64,000 bases of DNA, from NCBI RefSeq assembly GCF_014904745.1, contig NZ_JACZCS010000023.1:1-64000 (forward strand), in the 5' to 3' direction. A model generated the notes under the pieces. That model was not told the origin of the DNA. It did no database searches and saw only the letters and a list, made by a program, of their open reading frames with translations. A program made the translations under genes and the position numbers. Source of the stretch: Oricola nitratireducens. Its GTDB lineage: Bacteria > Pseudomonadota > Alphaproteobacteria > Rhizobiales > Rhizobiaceae. Shown piece after piece: positions 55,651-63,959 of the stretch (the stretch's first letter is position 1; each line of letters begins with the position of its first letter).

Positions 55651-56781
55651 TCACGGCGTCAGGATCTGCCGCAGGGCGCGGCTCGCGGCCATTTCTTCAA
55701 GCGCCGTGTTGACCTCCTCGAGCGGCATGCGCGCGGTGATCAGCCGGTCGACGGGGAAGTGCCCGCGCCGGTAGAGATCGACGAATTTCGGAATGTCGAT
55801 CAGCGGATTGCAGCTTCCCATGTAGCTTCCGGTGACCGATTTGGCGCTCGTGACATGCGCCGCGACATCGAGCGCGAAGGGCGTTTTCGGGCTGACGAGC
55901 CCGACCGTGACGACGCGTCCGCCGCGCCGGGCCGCGCCGTAGGCGGTCTGGAAGGCTTCGAGCTGGCCGGCGGTTTCCAGCGCGCAATCGACGCCGCCAT
56001 GGGTCATCTCGAGGATCTGCGCCGCCGCGTCCGGTCCGGCCGGCACGGCATCCGTCGCGCCGAGCGACAGCGCCGTCTCGCGTTTTTCCGGATCGGGGTC
56101 GACGGCGACGATGCGGCGCGCGCCGGCAAGCCGCGCACCGAGGATGGCGCTGGCGCCGACGCCGCCGATACCGGCGATGGCGACGGTTTCGCCCGGCCTG
56201 ACGCCGCCGGTGTTGATGACGCTGCCGGCGCCGCACAGGACGGCGCAGCCGAACAGCGCGGCGATCTGCGGATCGAGGTCGCGATCGACCCTGACCAAAG
56301 AATGTTCCGAAACGACGGCCATTTCGGCGAAGGCGGACAGGCCCATGTGGTGATGCAGGCGCTCGCCCTTCCAGGACAGGCGGACGCCGCCATCGAGCAA
56401 TTCGCCGGCGCGGTTGGAGGCGAGGCCAGGTTCGCAAAGCCATGCGTCGCCCGCGATGCAGCAGGGACAGGCGCCGCATTGCGGCTGATAGACCAGGACG
56501 ACGCGGTCGCCGGGCGCGAAGCGGGTGACGTCCGATCCGGTCTCGACAACGGTGCCACTTGCCTCGTGGCCCGGCACGATCGGCATCGGCCATGCGCGCA
56601 CGCCGGTGATGACCGAAAGGTCTGACCGGCACAGGCTGGCGGCGTCGATCCTGACCAGCACTTCGTGACTTTCCGGCGCGCCGACGGAAACGGTCTCCAG
56701 CTTCAAAGGCTTGCTTCCGGTGAAGGGTCTGTCGGTCGTGCAGGCGTCGAGAACCGCCGCCTTGAATGTAATGTCCGTCAT
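55651..56781 (-). CDS. Zinc-dependent alcohol dehydrogenase (MDR family)
   Basis: 376 residues. Catalytic-site ligands C-R-S-D (about 51-54) and G-H-E-A-S (about 71-75); structural-zinc cysteines in C-G-A-C-P-C-C-x7-C (about 102-115); Rossmann signature I-A-G-I-G-G-V-G (about 200-207). It resembles class III/benzyl-alcohol dehydrogenase-like enzymes but the substrate is not known. It lies 77 bases upstream of the GH13 alpha-glucosidase gene on the same strand. It is only distantly similar to the Zn-alcohol dehydrogenase at 29329-30423. Confidence 0.9.
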   Translation of the reverse strand: MTDITFKAAVLDACTTDRPFTGSKPLKLETVSVGAPESHEVLVRIDAASLCRSDLSVITGVRAWPMPIVPGHEASGTVVETGSDVTRFAPGDRVVLVYQPQCGACPCCIAGDAWLCEPGLASNRAGELLDGGVRLSWKGERLHHHMGLSAFAEMAVVSEHSLVRVDRDLDPQIAALFGCAVLCGAGSVINTGGVRPGETVAIAGIGGVGASAILGARLAGARRIVAVDPDPEKRETALSLGATDAVPAGPDAAAQILEMTHGGVDCALETAGQLEAFQTAYGAARRGGRVVTVGLVSPKTPFALDVAAHVTSAKSVTGSYMGSCNPLIDIPKFVDLYRRGHFPVDRLITARMPLEEVNTALEEMAASRALRQILTP

Positions 56782-57186
56782 CTACTAGCCCCTCCGCGGC
56801 TGGAGACTATCGCGCGGCATGAAGCTTCCGCAACGGGCGAAAGCTGCGGTTATTTCGGCAAGCTGGAGGCGAAATCCGGGATTTTGTATCAAATCGGGAC
56901 AGGTCGCACGCAATAGCAGGAAACGGTTGCCAGCCGTTAAACATCTTTACTGACCCGAAGGCACGAAATCGCAAATGCCATCTGGCGCGATTTCGCGTCT
57001 CGTGGGACCAATCCGTCACGCGAACGCGGTTGCGGCGAAACGGCATCTCCTCGCCAGGCGAACGCAGATTGCAGAAACGGCCCGGCGACTGGACACTCCG
57101 GGCCATGAGCGAACCGGCATCGCTTGGGATCGTTCAACTGCATGAAATACGGCGTCGGTTCATAGACCCACCGTCGCCGGTCCCCT

Positions 57187-57218
57187 GGCAAACCGCCCCC
57201 CAATCACGGTTTGCCTTT
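57187..57218 (+). terminator. Terminator-like hairpin on the plus strand
   Basis: Arms GGCAAACCG (57187-57195) and CGGTTTGCC (57207-57215) with an 11-nt loop, then TTTCTT. There is no recognised gene upstream on this strand, which makes it notable. Confidence 0.5.
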
Positions 57219-57223
57219 CTTGC

Positions 57224-57257
57224 GACCCCGTGACCATCCCCCCTCGGTCACGGGGTC
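57224..57257 (-). terminator. Strong hairpin after the GpgS-like gene
   Basis: A perfect 12-bp stem GACCCCGTGACC/GGTCACGGGGTC with a 10-nt loop, starting 9 bases beyond the minus-strand stop codon. It lacks a T-run, so it may act through RNA stability. Confidence 0.5.
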
Positions 57258-57265
57258 GACATTTC

Positions 57266-58486
57266 TCAGGCATATTCCGCTTCGTCGGCCTTCACGGCTT
57301 CCAGCAGGTCGCGCATCAGGTCCGGGTCGGCGGCCTGGACGCGGCTCCAGTTCGGAATGAAGGGCGTTTCCATCGGATTGTCGATGAAGGTCTGGCCGGC
57401 CTCGACGATATTGGAGGCGAAGAGTTCGACGGCGCGCTCTTCCTCGTGGCGGTCGACATGCAGGCCGTTCATGCGCGCGTCGTTGTAATAGGCCTCGATC
57501 AGGTCGAGCGCCTCGCGGTAATAGGTCGCCTTGATGGTGCGGAAGGTCTCCTGGCTGAAGACCAGGCCGTCGGTGGCAAGCTTGCGGTAAAGCGCCTTGC
57601 AGATGTCGATCGACATGCGCGACAGGCCGTCCTGCGGATTTTCCTCCGACAGCGGCTGGTGCTTGTGGTCATAGGCGTCGGCGATTTCGACCTGGCAGAC
57701 GAGGCGGGTCGACAGGTTGCGCCAGACTTCCGACAACACGCCGATCTCGAGGCCCCAGTCGGAGGGAATGCGGATATCCGGCAGGATGGCCGTGCGCATG
57801 GCGAACTCACCGGCGAGCGGATAGCGGAATGCGGCCAGATAGGTCAGGTAATCGCGGTGGCCGACTGTTTTCGTGAGCGCCAGCAGGAGCGGGGTGACGA
57901 GCAGGCGGCTGACGCGCCCATTCATCCGTCCGTCGGCGTAGCGGGCGTAGAAGCCCTTGCAGAAGAGATAGGAAAAGGCCGGGTTGGCGACCGGATAGAT
58001 CAGCCGCGCCAGCATTTCGCGCGAATAGGTGACGATGTCGCAATCGTGCAGGGCGACCACGTCGGAATCACGCCGCGCCAGCGTGTAGCCGATGCAGAAC
58101 CAGACATTGCGGCCCTTGCCGGGTTCTTCCGGCGACAGGCCCGCTTCCTTCAGCCGCGCGTCGATCGCCTGCAGGCGCGGGCCGTCGTTCCAAAGGATGG
58201 AGTGGTTCTGGGGCAGAACGGAGAAGAACCTGCGGGCGTGGCGGTACTCGTCCTCGTTGGCGCGGTCGAGGCCGATGATGATGTGGTCGATGAAACGCGC
58301 GCCGGCGAGTTCCTGGACGATGTTGGCGAGCGCCGGGCCCTGTAGTTCCGAATAGAGCGAGGGCAGAATCAGCGTGATCTTGCGGTGAGCGGACAGGACC
58401 TCGAGCTCGCGTTCCAGCATGCCGGGATTGCCGGCGCGCAGGTTGTGCAGCGTGGCCACGTGACCGTTCTGGTGAAAATCCGCCAT
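57266..58486 (-). CDS. gpgS: Glucosyl-3-phosphoglycerate synthase-like glycosyltransferase
   Basis: 406 residues. A GT-A fold glycosyltransferase: I-T-L-I-L-P-S-L-Y-S-E (about 36-46), H-D-C-D-I-V-T-Y-S (D-x-D-like metal site, about 152-160), the G-L-E-I-G-V-L (about 240) and H-K-H-Q-P-L-S (about 275) regions typical of the GpgS/MpgS group. It would transfer glucose or mannose from a nucleotide sugar to 3-phosphoglycerate. The adjacent downstream-side gene encodes an MpgP-like phosphatase that would remove the phosphate, giving glucosyl- or mannosylglycerate, a compatible solute. It starts 24 bases after that phosphatase gene on the same strand. Confidence 0.85.
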   Translation of the reverse strand: MADFHQNGHVATLHNLRAGNPGMLERELEVLSAHRKITLILPSLYSELQGPALANIVQELAGARFIDHIIIGLDRANEDEYRHARRFFSVLPQNHSILWNDGPRLQAIDARLKEAGLSPEEPGKGRNVWFCIGYTLARRDSDVVALHDCDIVTYSREMLARLIYPVANPAFSYLFCKGFYARYADGRMNGRVSRLLVTPLLLALTKTVGHRDYLTYLAAFRYPLAGEFAMRTAILPDIRIPSDWGLEIGVLSEVWRNLSTRLVCQVEIADAYDHKHQPLSEENPQDGLSRMSIDICKALYRKLATDGLVFSQETFRTIKATYYREALDLIEAYYNDARMNGLHVDRHEEERAVELFASNIVEAGQTFIDNPMETPFIPNWSRVQAADPDLMRDLLEAVKADEAEYA

Positions 58487-58510
58487 GCGCCGCCGTCTCC
58501 CGTGACTGTC

Positions 58511-59302
58511 CTACAGTTCTTCAATTATCCGCAGAACGGATTCGTTCCAACCGTGCGGGCCGGGTTTTTCGGTCCGGGTGATGCGGCCAATGCTCTCGCC
58601 GTCGAGCTCGGGCAGCGGCGCGGCGTGCGGATTGGCGACGATCACGCCTCTGTCCGCGGTTTCCAGCATCTCGATATCGTTGGGGGCGTCGCCAAGTGCG
58701 ATCATGTATGGCGTCTCGCCGCCTTCGGCATAGCGCGCGGCGATTTCGCGCATGCGATCCGCTTTTGTCGCCCCGAAGGAGAGCGTCAGGTAGCGCCCGC
58801 CCTGTCGCGCGGTGACGCCTTTCCTGGCGAGCAGCAACTCGAATTCGAACCGCTCCTCGTCGGTTCCGGACCAGAGGCCGGGTTCGGAAAAACAGCGATT
58901 TGCCGCCTTTGCCGCGGCCTCAAGGGACAGCCCGGTTCGGGTGGCGAGTTTCTTCAGGCTCCAGTCGGAAAAGCCGGAGAAATTTTCGCGCAGCCGCAGC
59001 GGCATCTCGTCGAGCAAGGCGATCAGCTTCGCATGGACGGAGGCGCCATGCGCCGCCGCCTCGCCGCCGGGTTCGAGGATGCCGGCGCCGTTCTCGACGA
59101 TGGCGGGGCAGTCGGCGAAGCTCATTTCGGCGCGCAGACCGGCGATCTCGGCCGCCGTCTTGGAACTGGCGAGGACGAGCGGGATGCCGCGCTCCTTCAT
59201 CAGCGCAAGCGCCGGTTTTGCCGCGTCCCAGGAGTATGTCTCGTGGTCGAGCAGCGTGCCGTCGAGATCGGAAAAGACGATGGCTTTCGGTGCGTCCGGC
59301 AT
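58511..59302 (-). CDS. mpgP: Mannosyl-3-phosphoglycerate phosphatase family (HAD-IIB)
   Basis: 263 residues from the ATG at 59302. HAD motif I is F-S-D-L-D-G-T-L-L-D (about 10-19), motif II is L-A-S-S-K-T (about 43-48), motif III Lys lies in G-A-T-K-A-D-R-M (about 180), and motif IV is A-L-G-D-A-P-N-D-I-E-M-L (about 207-218). The family (YedP/MpgP) removes phosphate from mannosyl- or glucosyl-3-phosphoglycerate. It is transcribed together with the GpgS-like gene: MarC is 5 bases upstream, and GpgS follows after 24 bases. It completes the two-step synthesis of a glycosylglycerate. Confidence 0.88.
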   Translation of the reverse strand: MPDAPKAIVFSDLDGTLLDHETYSWDAAKPALALMKERGIPLVLASSKTAAEIAGLRAEMSFADCPAIVENGAGILEPGGEAAAHGASVHAKLIALLDEMPLRLRENFSGFSDWSLKKLATRTGLSLEAAAKAANRCFSEPGLWSGTDEERFEFELLLARKGVTARQGGRYLTLSFGATKADRMREIAARYAEGGETPYMIALGDAPNDIEMLETADRGVIVANPHAAPLPELDGESIGRITRTEKPGPHGWNESVLRIIEEL

Positions 59303-59307
59303 CGGTT

Positions 59308-59940
59308 CTATCCCGCCAGTCCAGGCAACATGCCCTTGAGGCCCTCGGCGAGCAGACCCATGGCGATGGCGGCGAGCACGAGGCCCATGACGCGGGTGAC
59401 GACGCCGATCCCGGATTCGCCGAGGCGTTTCGCAATCGGCGCGGCGAAGCTCATGAGCAGGCCGGTAAAGACCGAAAGGGCGAGGATGACGCCGGAAATC
59501 TCGCCCTTGCCGAGAATGGAGGGATGTTGCTGGGCGGCGACGAGCACGACCGCCATGGTGCCGGGGCCGGCGATGATGGGGATTGCGAGCGGCACCACGG
59601 CGATGGAATCGCGATCCTTCGCCTCTTCGGCCTCCTGCGGCGTCTGGGTGTGGTCGGTGTTGTTGAACAGCATGCGCAGGCCGATCAGGAGGACGATCAC
59701 GCCGCCCGCCGCGCGCAGGGAATCGATGCTGATGCCGAAGAATTCGAGGAGCAGACCGCCGCTCCATGTCACGACGAGAAGCGTGACCGCGACGGCGGCG
59801 GCGCAGGTCCATGCGATCCTTCGCGCTTCGGCCTCGGAACGGTCGGCGGTCATGCCGGCGAAGATGCCGAGATTGCCGATCGGATTCATCATCGAGAAAA
59901 TCCCGGCGATCAGGGTGCTCAATGCGGCTTCGGTCAGCAT
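59308..59940 (-). CDS. marC: MarC family membrane protein
   Basis: 210 residues with six membrane helices. Family patterns: F-S-M-M-N-P-I-G-N-L-G-I-F (about 15-27), the G-I-R/L-M-L-F region (about 90) and V-P-L-A-I-P-I-I-A-G-P-G-T (about 113-125). MarC/SnatA-like proteins are inner-membrane exporters, some of amino acids; the function in this group is unclear. It is closely spaced with the MpgP-like phosphatase gene (5 bases), so it may be part of the same operon. Confidence 0.92.
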   Translation of the reverse strand: MLTEAALSTLIAGIFSMMNPIGNLGIFAGMTADRSEAEARRIAWTCAAAVAVTLLVVTWSGGLLLEFFGISIDSLRAAGGVIVLLIGLRMLFNNTDHTQTPQEAEEAKDRDSIAVVPLAIPIIAGPGTMAVVLVAAQQHPSILGKGEISGVILALSVFTGLLMSFAAPIAKRLGESGIGVVTRVMGLVLAAIAMGLLAEGLKGMLPGLAG

Positions 59941-59956
59941 GGGCGCGTCCCTTCTG

Positions 59957-60745
59957 TCACAGCGACACCGTCATCGCGCCGTCGACATAGAGCACATGAC
60001 CGTTGACGAAACTCGATGCGTCGGAGGCGAGGAAGACGGCGGCGCCGACGAGTTCCTCCAGCCTGCCCCAGCGTCCGGCCGGCGTGCGCGCGGCCAGCCA
60101 GGCGGAGAAGGCATCGTCCTCGACCAGCGCCTTGTTCAGGGGCGTATCGAAATAGCCGGGCGCGATGGCATTGGCCTGAATGCCGTATTGCGCCCAGTCG
60201 GTCGCCATGCCCTTGGTCAGATTGCCGACCGCGCCCTTGGTCGCGGTGTAGGGCGCGATGCCCTTGCGGGCGAGCGCGGTCTGCACCGAGGCGATGTTGA
60301 CGATCTTGCCGGCGCGGCGATCGATCATGTGTCGCGCGCAGGCCTGCGCGGCGTTGAAGACGCCGGTGACATTGGTTGCCATGATGCGCTCGAAATCGGC
60401 GGGATCGTAATCCTCGAGCGGGCCGCGGATCTGGATGCCGGCATTGTTGACGAGGATGTCGATCGGACCGGTTTCGGCCTCGTAGGCGTCGATCGCCGAC
60501 CGGGTCGCTTCGTGGTCGGTGACGTCGAAGACGAGGATGCCGGCCGCAAATCCGTCGTTTTCCAGTTCGCCGGCGAGCGCCTCGAGTTTCTCGCGGCGGC
60601 GGCCGTTGAGAACGATGCGGGCGCCGGCGCCGGCGAGGCCGCGGGCGAGCACCGCGCCGATGCCGCCGGCCGCGCCGGTAATCAGCGCGGTCTTGCCGGT
60701 GAGATCAAACAGGGCAAGGGATGGTTTTTCACGGGACGGGGACAT
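59957..60745 (-). CDS. SDR family oxidoreductase (gluconate 5-dehydrogenase-like)
   Basis: 262 residues from the ATG at 60745 (AAGG upstream); an ATG at 60775 is possible. G-A-A-G-G-I-G (about 23-29) is the cofactor loop, N-N-A-G (about 98), N-I-A-S-V-Q (Ser, about 145) and Y-T-A-T-K-G (Tyr/Lys, about 158-162) are catalytic. The F-D-L-T-G-K-T-A-L-I-T-G start and the I-A-P-G-Y-F-D-T-P-L motif match gluconate 5-dehydrogenase. It would interconvert gluconate and 5-ketogluconate or a similar polyol. It lies 16 bases upstream of marC and heads the same-strand run marC, mpgP, gpgS. Confidence 0.88.
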   Translation of the reverse strand: MSPSREKPSLALFDLTGKTALITGAAGGIGAVLARGLAGAGARIVLNGRRREKLEALAGELENDGFAAGILVFDVTDHEATRSAIDAYEAETGPIDILVNNAGIQIRGPLEDYDPADFERIMATNVTGVFNAAQACARHMIDRRAGKIVNIASVQTALARKGIAPYTATKGAVGNLTKGMATDWAQYGIQANAIAPGYFDTPLNKALVEDDAFSAWLAARTPAGRWGRLEELVGAAVFLASDASSFVNGHVLYVDGAMTVSL

Positions 60746-60893
60746 GGCAACCTTGTTACCCTGACGCAGCGGCACGGAAAAGCGGTAAAGCGAAATTCGA
60801 TCTGCGGCGGGGAACTGATCCCCAAGCGGAGCCTTGATCTTTGTCCCGCCTCATGTCGGTGGGACAATGCACATCATCCAGGGAGCGCCCGAC

Positions 60894-61871
60894 GTGAGAA
60901 TTCATCGCTGTCCCGCCTGCGCCGGGTCGCTCTCCTTCGAGAGCCTGTCCTGTTCATGCGGGGCACAGGTTGCCTATGACGTCGAGGGCGACCGGTTCAC
61001 GCAACTTCAATGGGCCTGCGCCAACCGTGCCGAAATCGGCTGCAACTGGGCGGCGGATTCGCAAGGATGGCTTTGCCATTCATGCGTCATGACGAAGGTC
61101 ATTCCTGACACATTCCATAGCGAGAACCGCGGTTTGTGGGCCGAGAGCGAGCGGGCGAAACGCCGTGTGCTGGCAAATCTCGCACGGTGGGGATGGCTGA
61201 CCTCGGCCGATCCCGGCCCGCGCCCGGTATTTCACCTCCTGGCGGAAGCGACCGGGCCCGGCGCGGCAATGGTGACGATGGGCCATGCCGGCGGCGTCGT
61301 GACGATCAACGTTACCGAGGCCGATGACGCGCAGCGGGTTCAGCGGCGCGAGGCCCTCGGCGAACGGTTTCGGACGATGATCGGTCATTTCCGGCACGAG
61401 CTCGGCCATTTCTTCATGCTGGAGCGGCTGGCCCCGCAATTCGGCATCGGGGATCGCTTCCGGCTGCTGTTCGGCGACGAGCGCGCGGATTACGGCGAGG
61501 CGCTGCAAAGGCATTACCGCGACGGGCCGCCGGCCGACTGGAACGTGCGGCACGTCACGCCTTACGCGTCGAGCCATCCGCACGAGGACTGGGCCGAAAC
61601 TTTCGCGCATCTGCTGCATTTGACCGACATCACCGACAGTTTCGTTGCGACGGGACTTTCGGCGCCGGATCTGCCCGGCGCGGATTACGATGCCTATGGA
61701 GAACAGGATGCGGAGCGGCTGGTGACGATCGGGGCGGGGCTCGGCATCGCACTGAACCATGTCAACCGTTCGATGGGACTGGAGGACATCTATCCCTTCG
61801 TGCTGACGCCGGTCATACGCGAGAAACTGGGTTTCGCGCATCGCTGGATGCGGACGGGACCGGCGCCATGA
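60894..61871 (+). CDS. Zinc-ribbon plus zinc metallopeptidase (Peptidase_Mx-like)
   Basis: About 325 residues from a GTG at 60894 with GGGAG upstream; an ATG at 60867 is an alternative. The N-terminal part has paired cysteines (C-P-A-C, C-S-C, C-A-N, C-N-W, C-H-S-C) that form two zinc ribbons. The catalytic part holds H-F-R-H-E-L-G-H-F-F (an H-E-x-x-H site, about 164-173), then D-Y-G-E-A-L and the D-W-A-E-T-F-A-H glutamate region. It matches the putative zinc-binding metallopeptidase family of alphaproteobacteria; the substrate is unknown. No signal peptide, so cytoplasmic. Confidence 0.85.
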   Translation: MRIHRCPACAGSLSFESLSCSCGAQVAYDVEGDRFTQLQWACANRAEIGCNWAADSQGWLCHSCVMTKVIPDTFHSENRGLWAESERAKRRVLANLARWGWLTSADPGPRPVFHLLAEATGPGAAMVTMGHAGGVVTINVTEADDAQRVQRREALGERFRTMIGHFRHELGHFFMLERLAPQFGIGDRFRLLFGDERADYGEALQRHYRDGPPADWNVRHVTPYASSHPHEDWAETFAHLLHLTDITDSFVATGLSAPDLPGADYDAYGEQDAERLVTIGAGLGIALNHVNRSMGLEDIYPFVLTPVIREKLGFAHRWMRTGPAP

Positions 61872-61963
61872 AATGGCTATGTCAAATTTAATAGACGGCC
61901 GCGAGGATGAGGATTAGCGCTAGTCGGCCGGGCTCATGGAGGCGCGGTGAAAGGGGATTTGCC

Positions 61964-62173
61964 ATGCCGCAGTCTCATGTTTCCGGAAATGTCCGGATCG
62001 CATGTTCTGCCTGTCACAAGGTCAATGAAATCACGGCGATCAACCTGCCTTGGGGCGAGCCCGTGACATGCTCGCATTGCCGGGCGCCGTTGGGCGCATG
62101 GGATGTCCTGATGGCCGCTGCGACCGGACAGGATGAATCGCCCGAATTGCCCGGAACGCCGGCTCCCGCCTAG
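61964..62173 (+). CDS. Small zinc-ribbon protein
   Basis: 69 residues from the ATG at 61964, with AAGGGGA upstream. Two C-x2-C pairs, C-S-A-C-H-K and C-S-H-C-R-A (about 14-19 and 36-41), form one zinc ribbon. The N-terminal part V-S-G-N-V-R-I-A-C resembles the ribbon of thioredoxin-like/FmdB-type proteins. No further function is evident. It follows the metallopeptidase gene by 92 bases on the same strand. Confidence 0.7.
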   Translation: MPQSHVSGNVRIACSACHKVNEITAINLPWGEPVTCSHCRAPLGAWDVLMAAATGQDESPELPGTPAPA

Positions 62174-62219
62174 GTGGTACAGCCCGGACACCCGTCCGGG
62201 CTGCACGCAGCGTGAATGC

Positions 62220-62633
62220 CTATTTGTCCTGGATGCGGTATAGGTAGTAGACTAGCGACGAAACCCGCCCGAGCGTGTTGATCTCGTTTTCGACAGGGTC
62301 GGGCGAACCGCTGTCCGTCATGAAGCGATCGCCCCAGACCGGCATGGATATTCCGTGCGCACCGATTTGGCGCTCGGCGTTGCGGCCGTCGATCATTTCC
62401 ATCAGGTCCTGGAATGGGAACGTCCCCCCGTTCCTGGCGGTAATCTTCGTCAGATTCGGAACTTTGACGCTCAGATAGGTCGAAACCGGGCCGTCGCCCT
62501 TGCCGGAGGCGCCATGACAGGATGCGCAGGCCTGGGTGTACTCGATCTCGCCCGCGGTCATCTGGGCGGACGCGACACCTGGAACGGCAATCGCCGCCAC
62601 GGCGACACACGCAAAAAACACGTTGAATTTCAT
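62220..62633 (-). CDS. Periplasmic c-type cytochrome, mono-haem
   Basis: 137 residues from the ATG at 62633, with GAGGAGGAA upstream. A signal peptide (about 1-24, ending A-S-A) is followed by one haem-binding motif C-A-S-C-H (about 36-40) and a Met ligand in G-I-S-M-P-V-W-G-D (about 95-103). It belongs to the class I cytochrome c family of electron carriers in the periplasm. No oxidase or dehydrogenase partner is adjacent; the sugar dehydrogenase at 39.6 kb is a possible unlinked donor, but this is speculation. It is convergent with the zinc-ribbon gene, 47 bases apart. Confidence 0.9.
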   Translation of the reverse strand: MKFNVFFACVAVAAIAVPGVASAQMTAGEIEYTQACASCHGASGKGDGPVSTYLSVKVPNLTKITARNGGTFPFQDLMEMIDGRNAERQIGAHGISMPVWGDRFMTDSGSPDPVENEINTLGRVSSLVYYLYRIQDK

Positions 62634-62969
62634 GGGTTTCCTCCTCAAGGCGGTTCGTTGACGCGGCAATCCCGATCCGGAGGCTTCTGCGGGCAAACGG
62701 TTGCGAGATTACCTGAGATCAAATGTATGCAGAGGATGGGCGCCAGGCGTTGACGTTGATCAATAGCGTCGCCGGTACACGCAAATCAGGGGGTGTTTCT
62801 TAACCGGAGATTCAGCGGATACGGCTAGATTTTACCTGCCAGACCCTGCCGCCATCCTTGCGGCACCGCATGACGCCGCGTCTGGAATGCCGTATCGGCA
62901 GATGTTCCGCCACCGGATCGGGTCCGCCTGCGGCCGTCCGGACGCGCTTCATCCAATGCGGAGTCCTGC
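62634..62969. other. Gene-free stretch between cytochrome c and PAS-GGDEF genes
   Basis: 336 bases with no supported gene. It is the common upstream region of two divergent genes. A short stem-loop around 62845-62865 (TGCCGC/GCGGCA) and an AT-richer region near 62700-62830 are the only features seen. Confidence 0.45.
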
Positions 62970-63959
62970 ATGCAACCCAGCAATCGCGCGCGCGCCGGGA
63001 GCGCCGCGCCGGTCAATACGGTTTACGACAGGCTGCTTGCGGCGACGCCCGACGATCTCGTCGAGCAGTTGCTGACCTTCCAGGCGATCCTCGACCATTT
63101 TCCGGGTGGCATCTCGGTTATCGACAGCACCCTTCGGCTGGTCGCCTACAACGAGCAATTCAAGTCGATGCACGGCTATCCGGACAGCATGTTCGAGCCG
63201 GATCCGCCGCATCTGGAGGATATCTTCCGCTTCAATGCCGAGCGTGGCGAATACGGGCCGGGCGATGTCGAGGAGATCCTCGCGGAGAGGCTGGCGCTGG
63301 TGCGCAAGCGCGAAGCGCATCACTACGAGCGCTGGCGTTCGAACGGATCGCTGATCGAGGTGCGGGGCGCGCCGCTGGCGGGCGGCGGTTTCGTGACCAC
63401 CTATTTCGACATCACGGAGACGTGGCACAACCAGAACATCATTCACCACATGGCGCATCACGACCAGTTGACCGATCTCGCCAACCGGCGGCTGCTCGGC
63501 GAACGCTTGAACCAGGCGCTGGCGGCGGCGCGCCACGGTACCAAATTCGCGGTCCATTGCCTGGACCTCGACAAGTTCAAGCCGGTCAACGACACCCATG
63601 GTCACGCAGTGGGCGACGAGGTGCTGAAGCTTGTCGCGGAGCGGTTGCGGCGGTTCTCGCGCCAGGGCGACACGGTCGCGCGGATCGGCGGCGACGAATT
63701 CGTGCTCATCCAGGCCGGGATCGGCGGTCGCGGCGACGCGGAGGCGCTCGCCAAGCGCATCGAACTGGAAATGCTGCAACCGTTCACCGTGGACGACGAG
63801 ACGATCCGGATCGGAACGAGCGTCGGGATGGCGCTGGCGCCCGACGACGGCGCCGATGCGGAAACGCTGTTCCAGATCGCCGACGCGGCGCTCTACGAGG
63901 CGAAGAATGCCAAGCACGTGCGGCAGGCGGACGACGGGGCGTGGCTGAAACGTGCTTGA
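62970..63959 (+). CDS. PAS-GGDEF diguanylate cyclase
   Basis: 329 residues, no membrane segment. A PAS-type sensor (about 38-155: I-L-D-H-F-P-G-G-I-S-V-I-D, L-R-L-V-A-Y-N-E-Q-F) is followed by a GGDEF domain (about 160-325): D-Q-L-T-D-L-A-N-R-R, the metal Asp in D-L-D-K-F-K, G-G-D-E-F (about 237-241) and T-S-V-G-M-A. The active site is intact. The inhibitory-site R-x-x-D appears as R-Q-G-D-T just before, so feedback inhibition is possible. It makes c-di-GMP. It has no cotranscribed partner in the window. Confidence 0.92.
   Translation: MQPSNRARAGSAAPVNTVYDRLLAATPDDLVEQLLTFQAILDHFPGGISVIDSTLRLVAYNEQFKSMHGYPDSMFEPDPPHLEDIFRFNAERGEYGPGDVEEILAERLALVRKREAHHYERWRSNGSLIEVRGAPLAGGGFVTTYFDITETWHNQNIIHHMAHHDQLTDLANRRLLGERLNQALAAARHGTKFAVHCLDLDKFKPVNDTHGHAVGDEVLKLVAERLRRFSRQGDTVARIGGDEFVLIQAGIGGRGDAEALAKRIELEMLQPFTVDDETIRIGTSVGMALAPDDGADAETLFQIADAALYEAKNAKHVRQADDGAWLKRA

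Larger units (their letters stand above)
56782..57265. other. Gene-free stretch rich in hairpins
   Basis: 484 bases with no reading frame that I trust. It contains a 9-bp stem-loop (arms 56964-56972 and 56987-56995), another at 57187-57215 followed by TTTCTT, and a 12-bp stem-loop at 57224-57257. A plus-strand transcript ending at the second hairpin would be a small RNA candidate. No homology-based class can be named. Confidence 0.45.

Noticed and set aside
57030-57233. Plus-strand frame of 67 residues in the gene-free stretch
   Set aside because: No ribosome site, no recognisable motif, and it runs through two strong hairpins; kept as unannotated.
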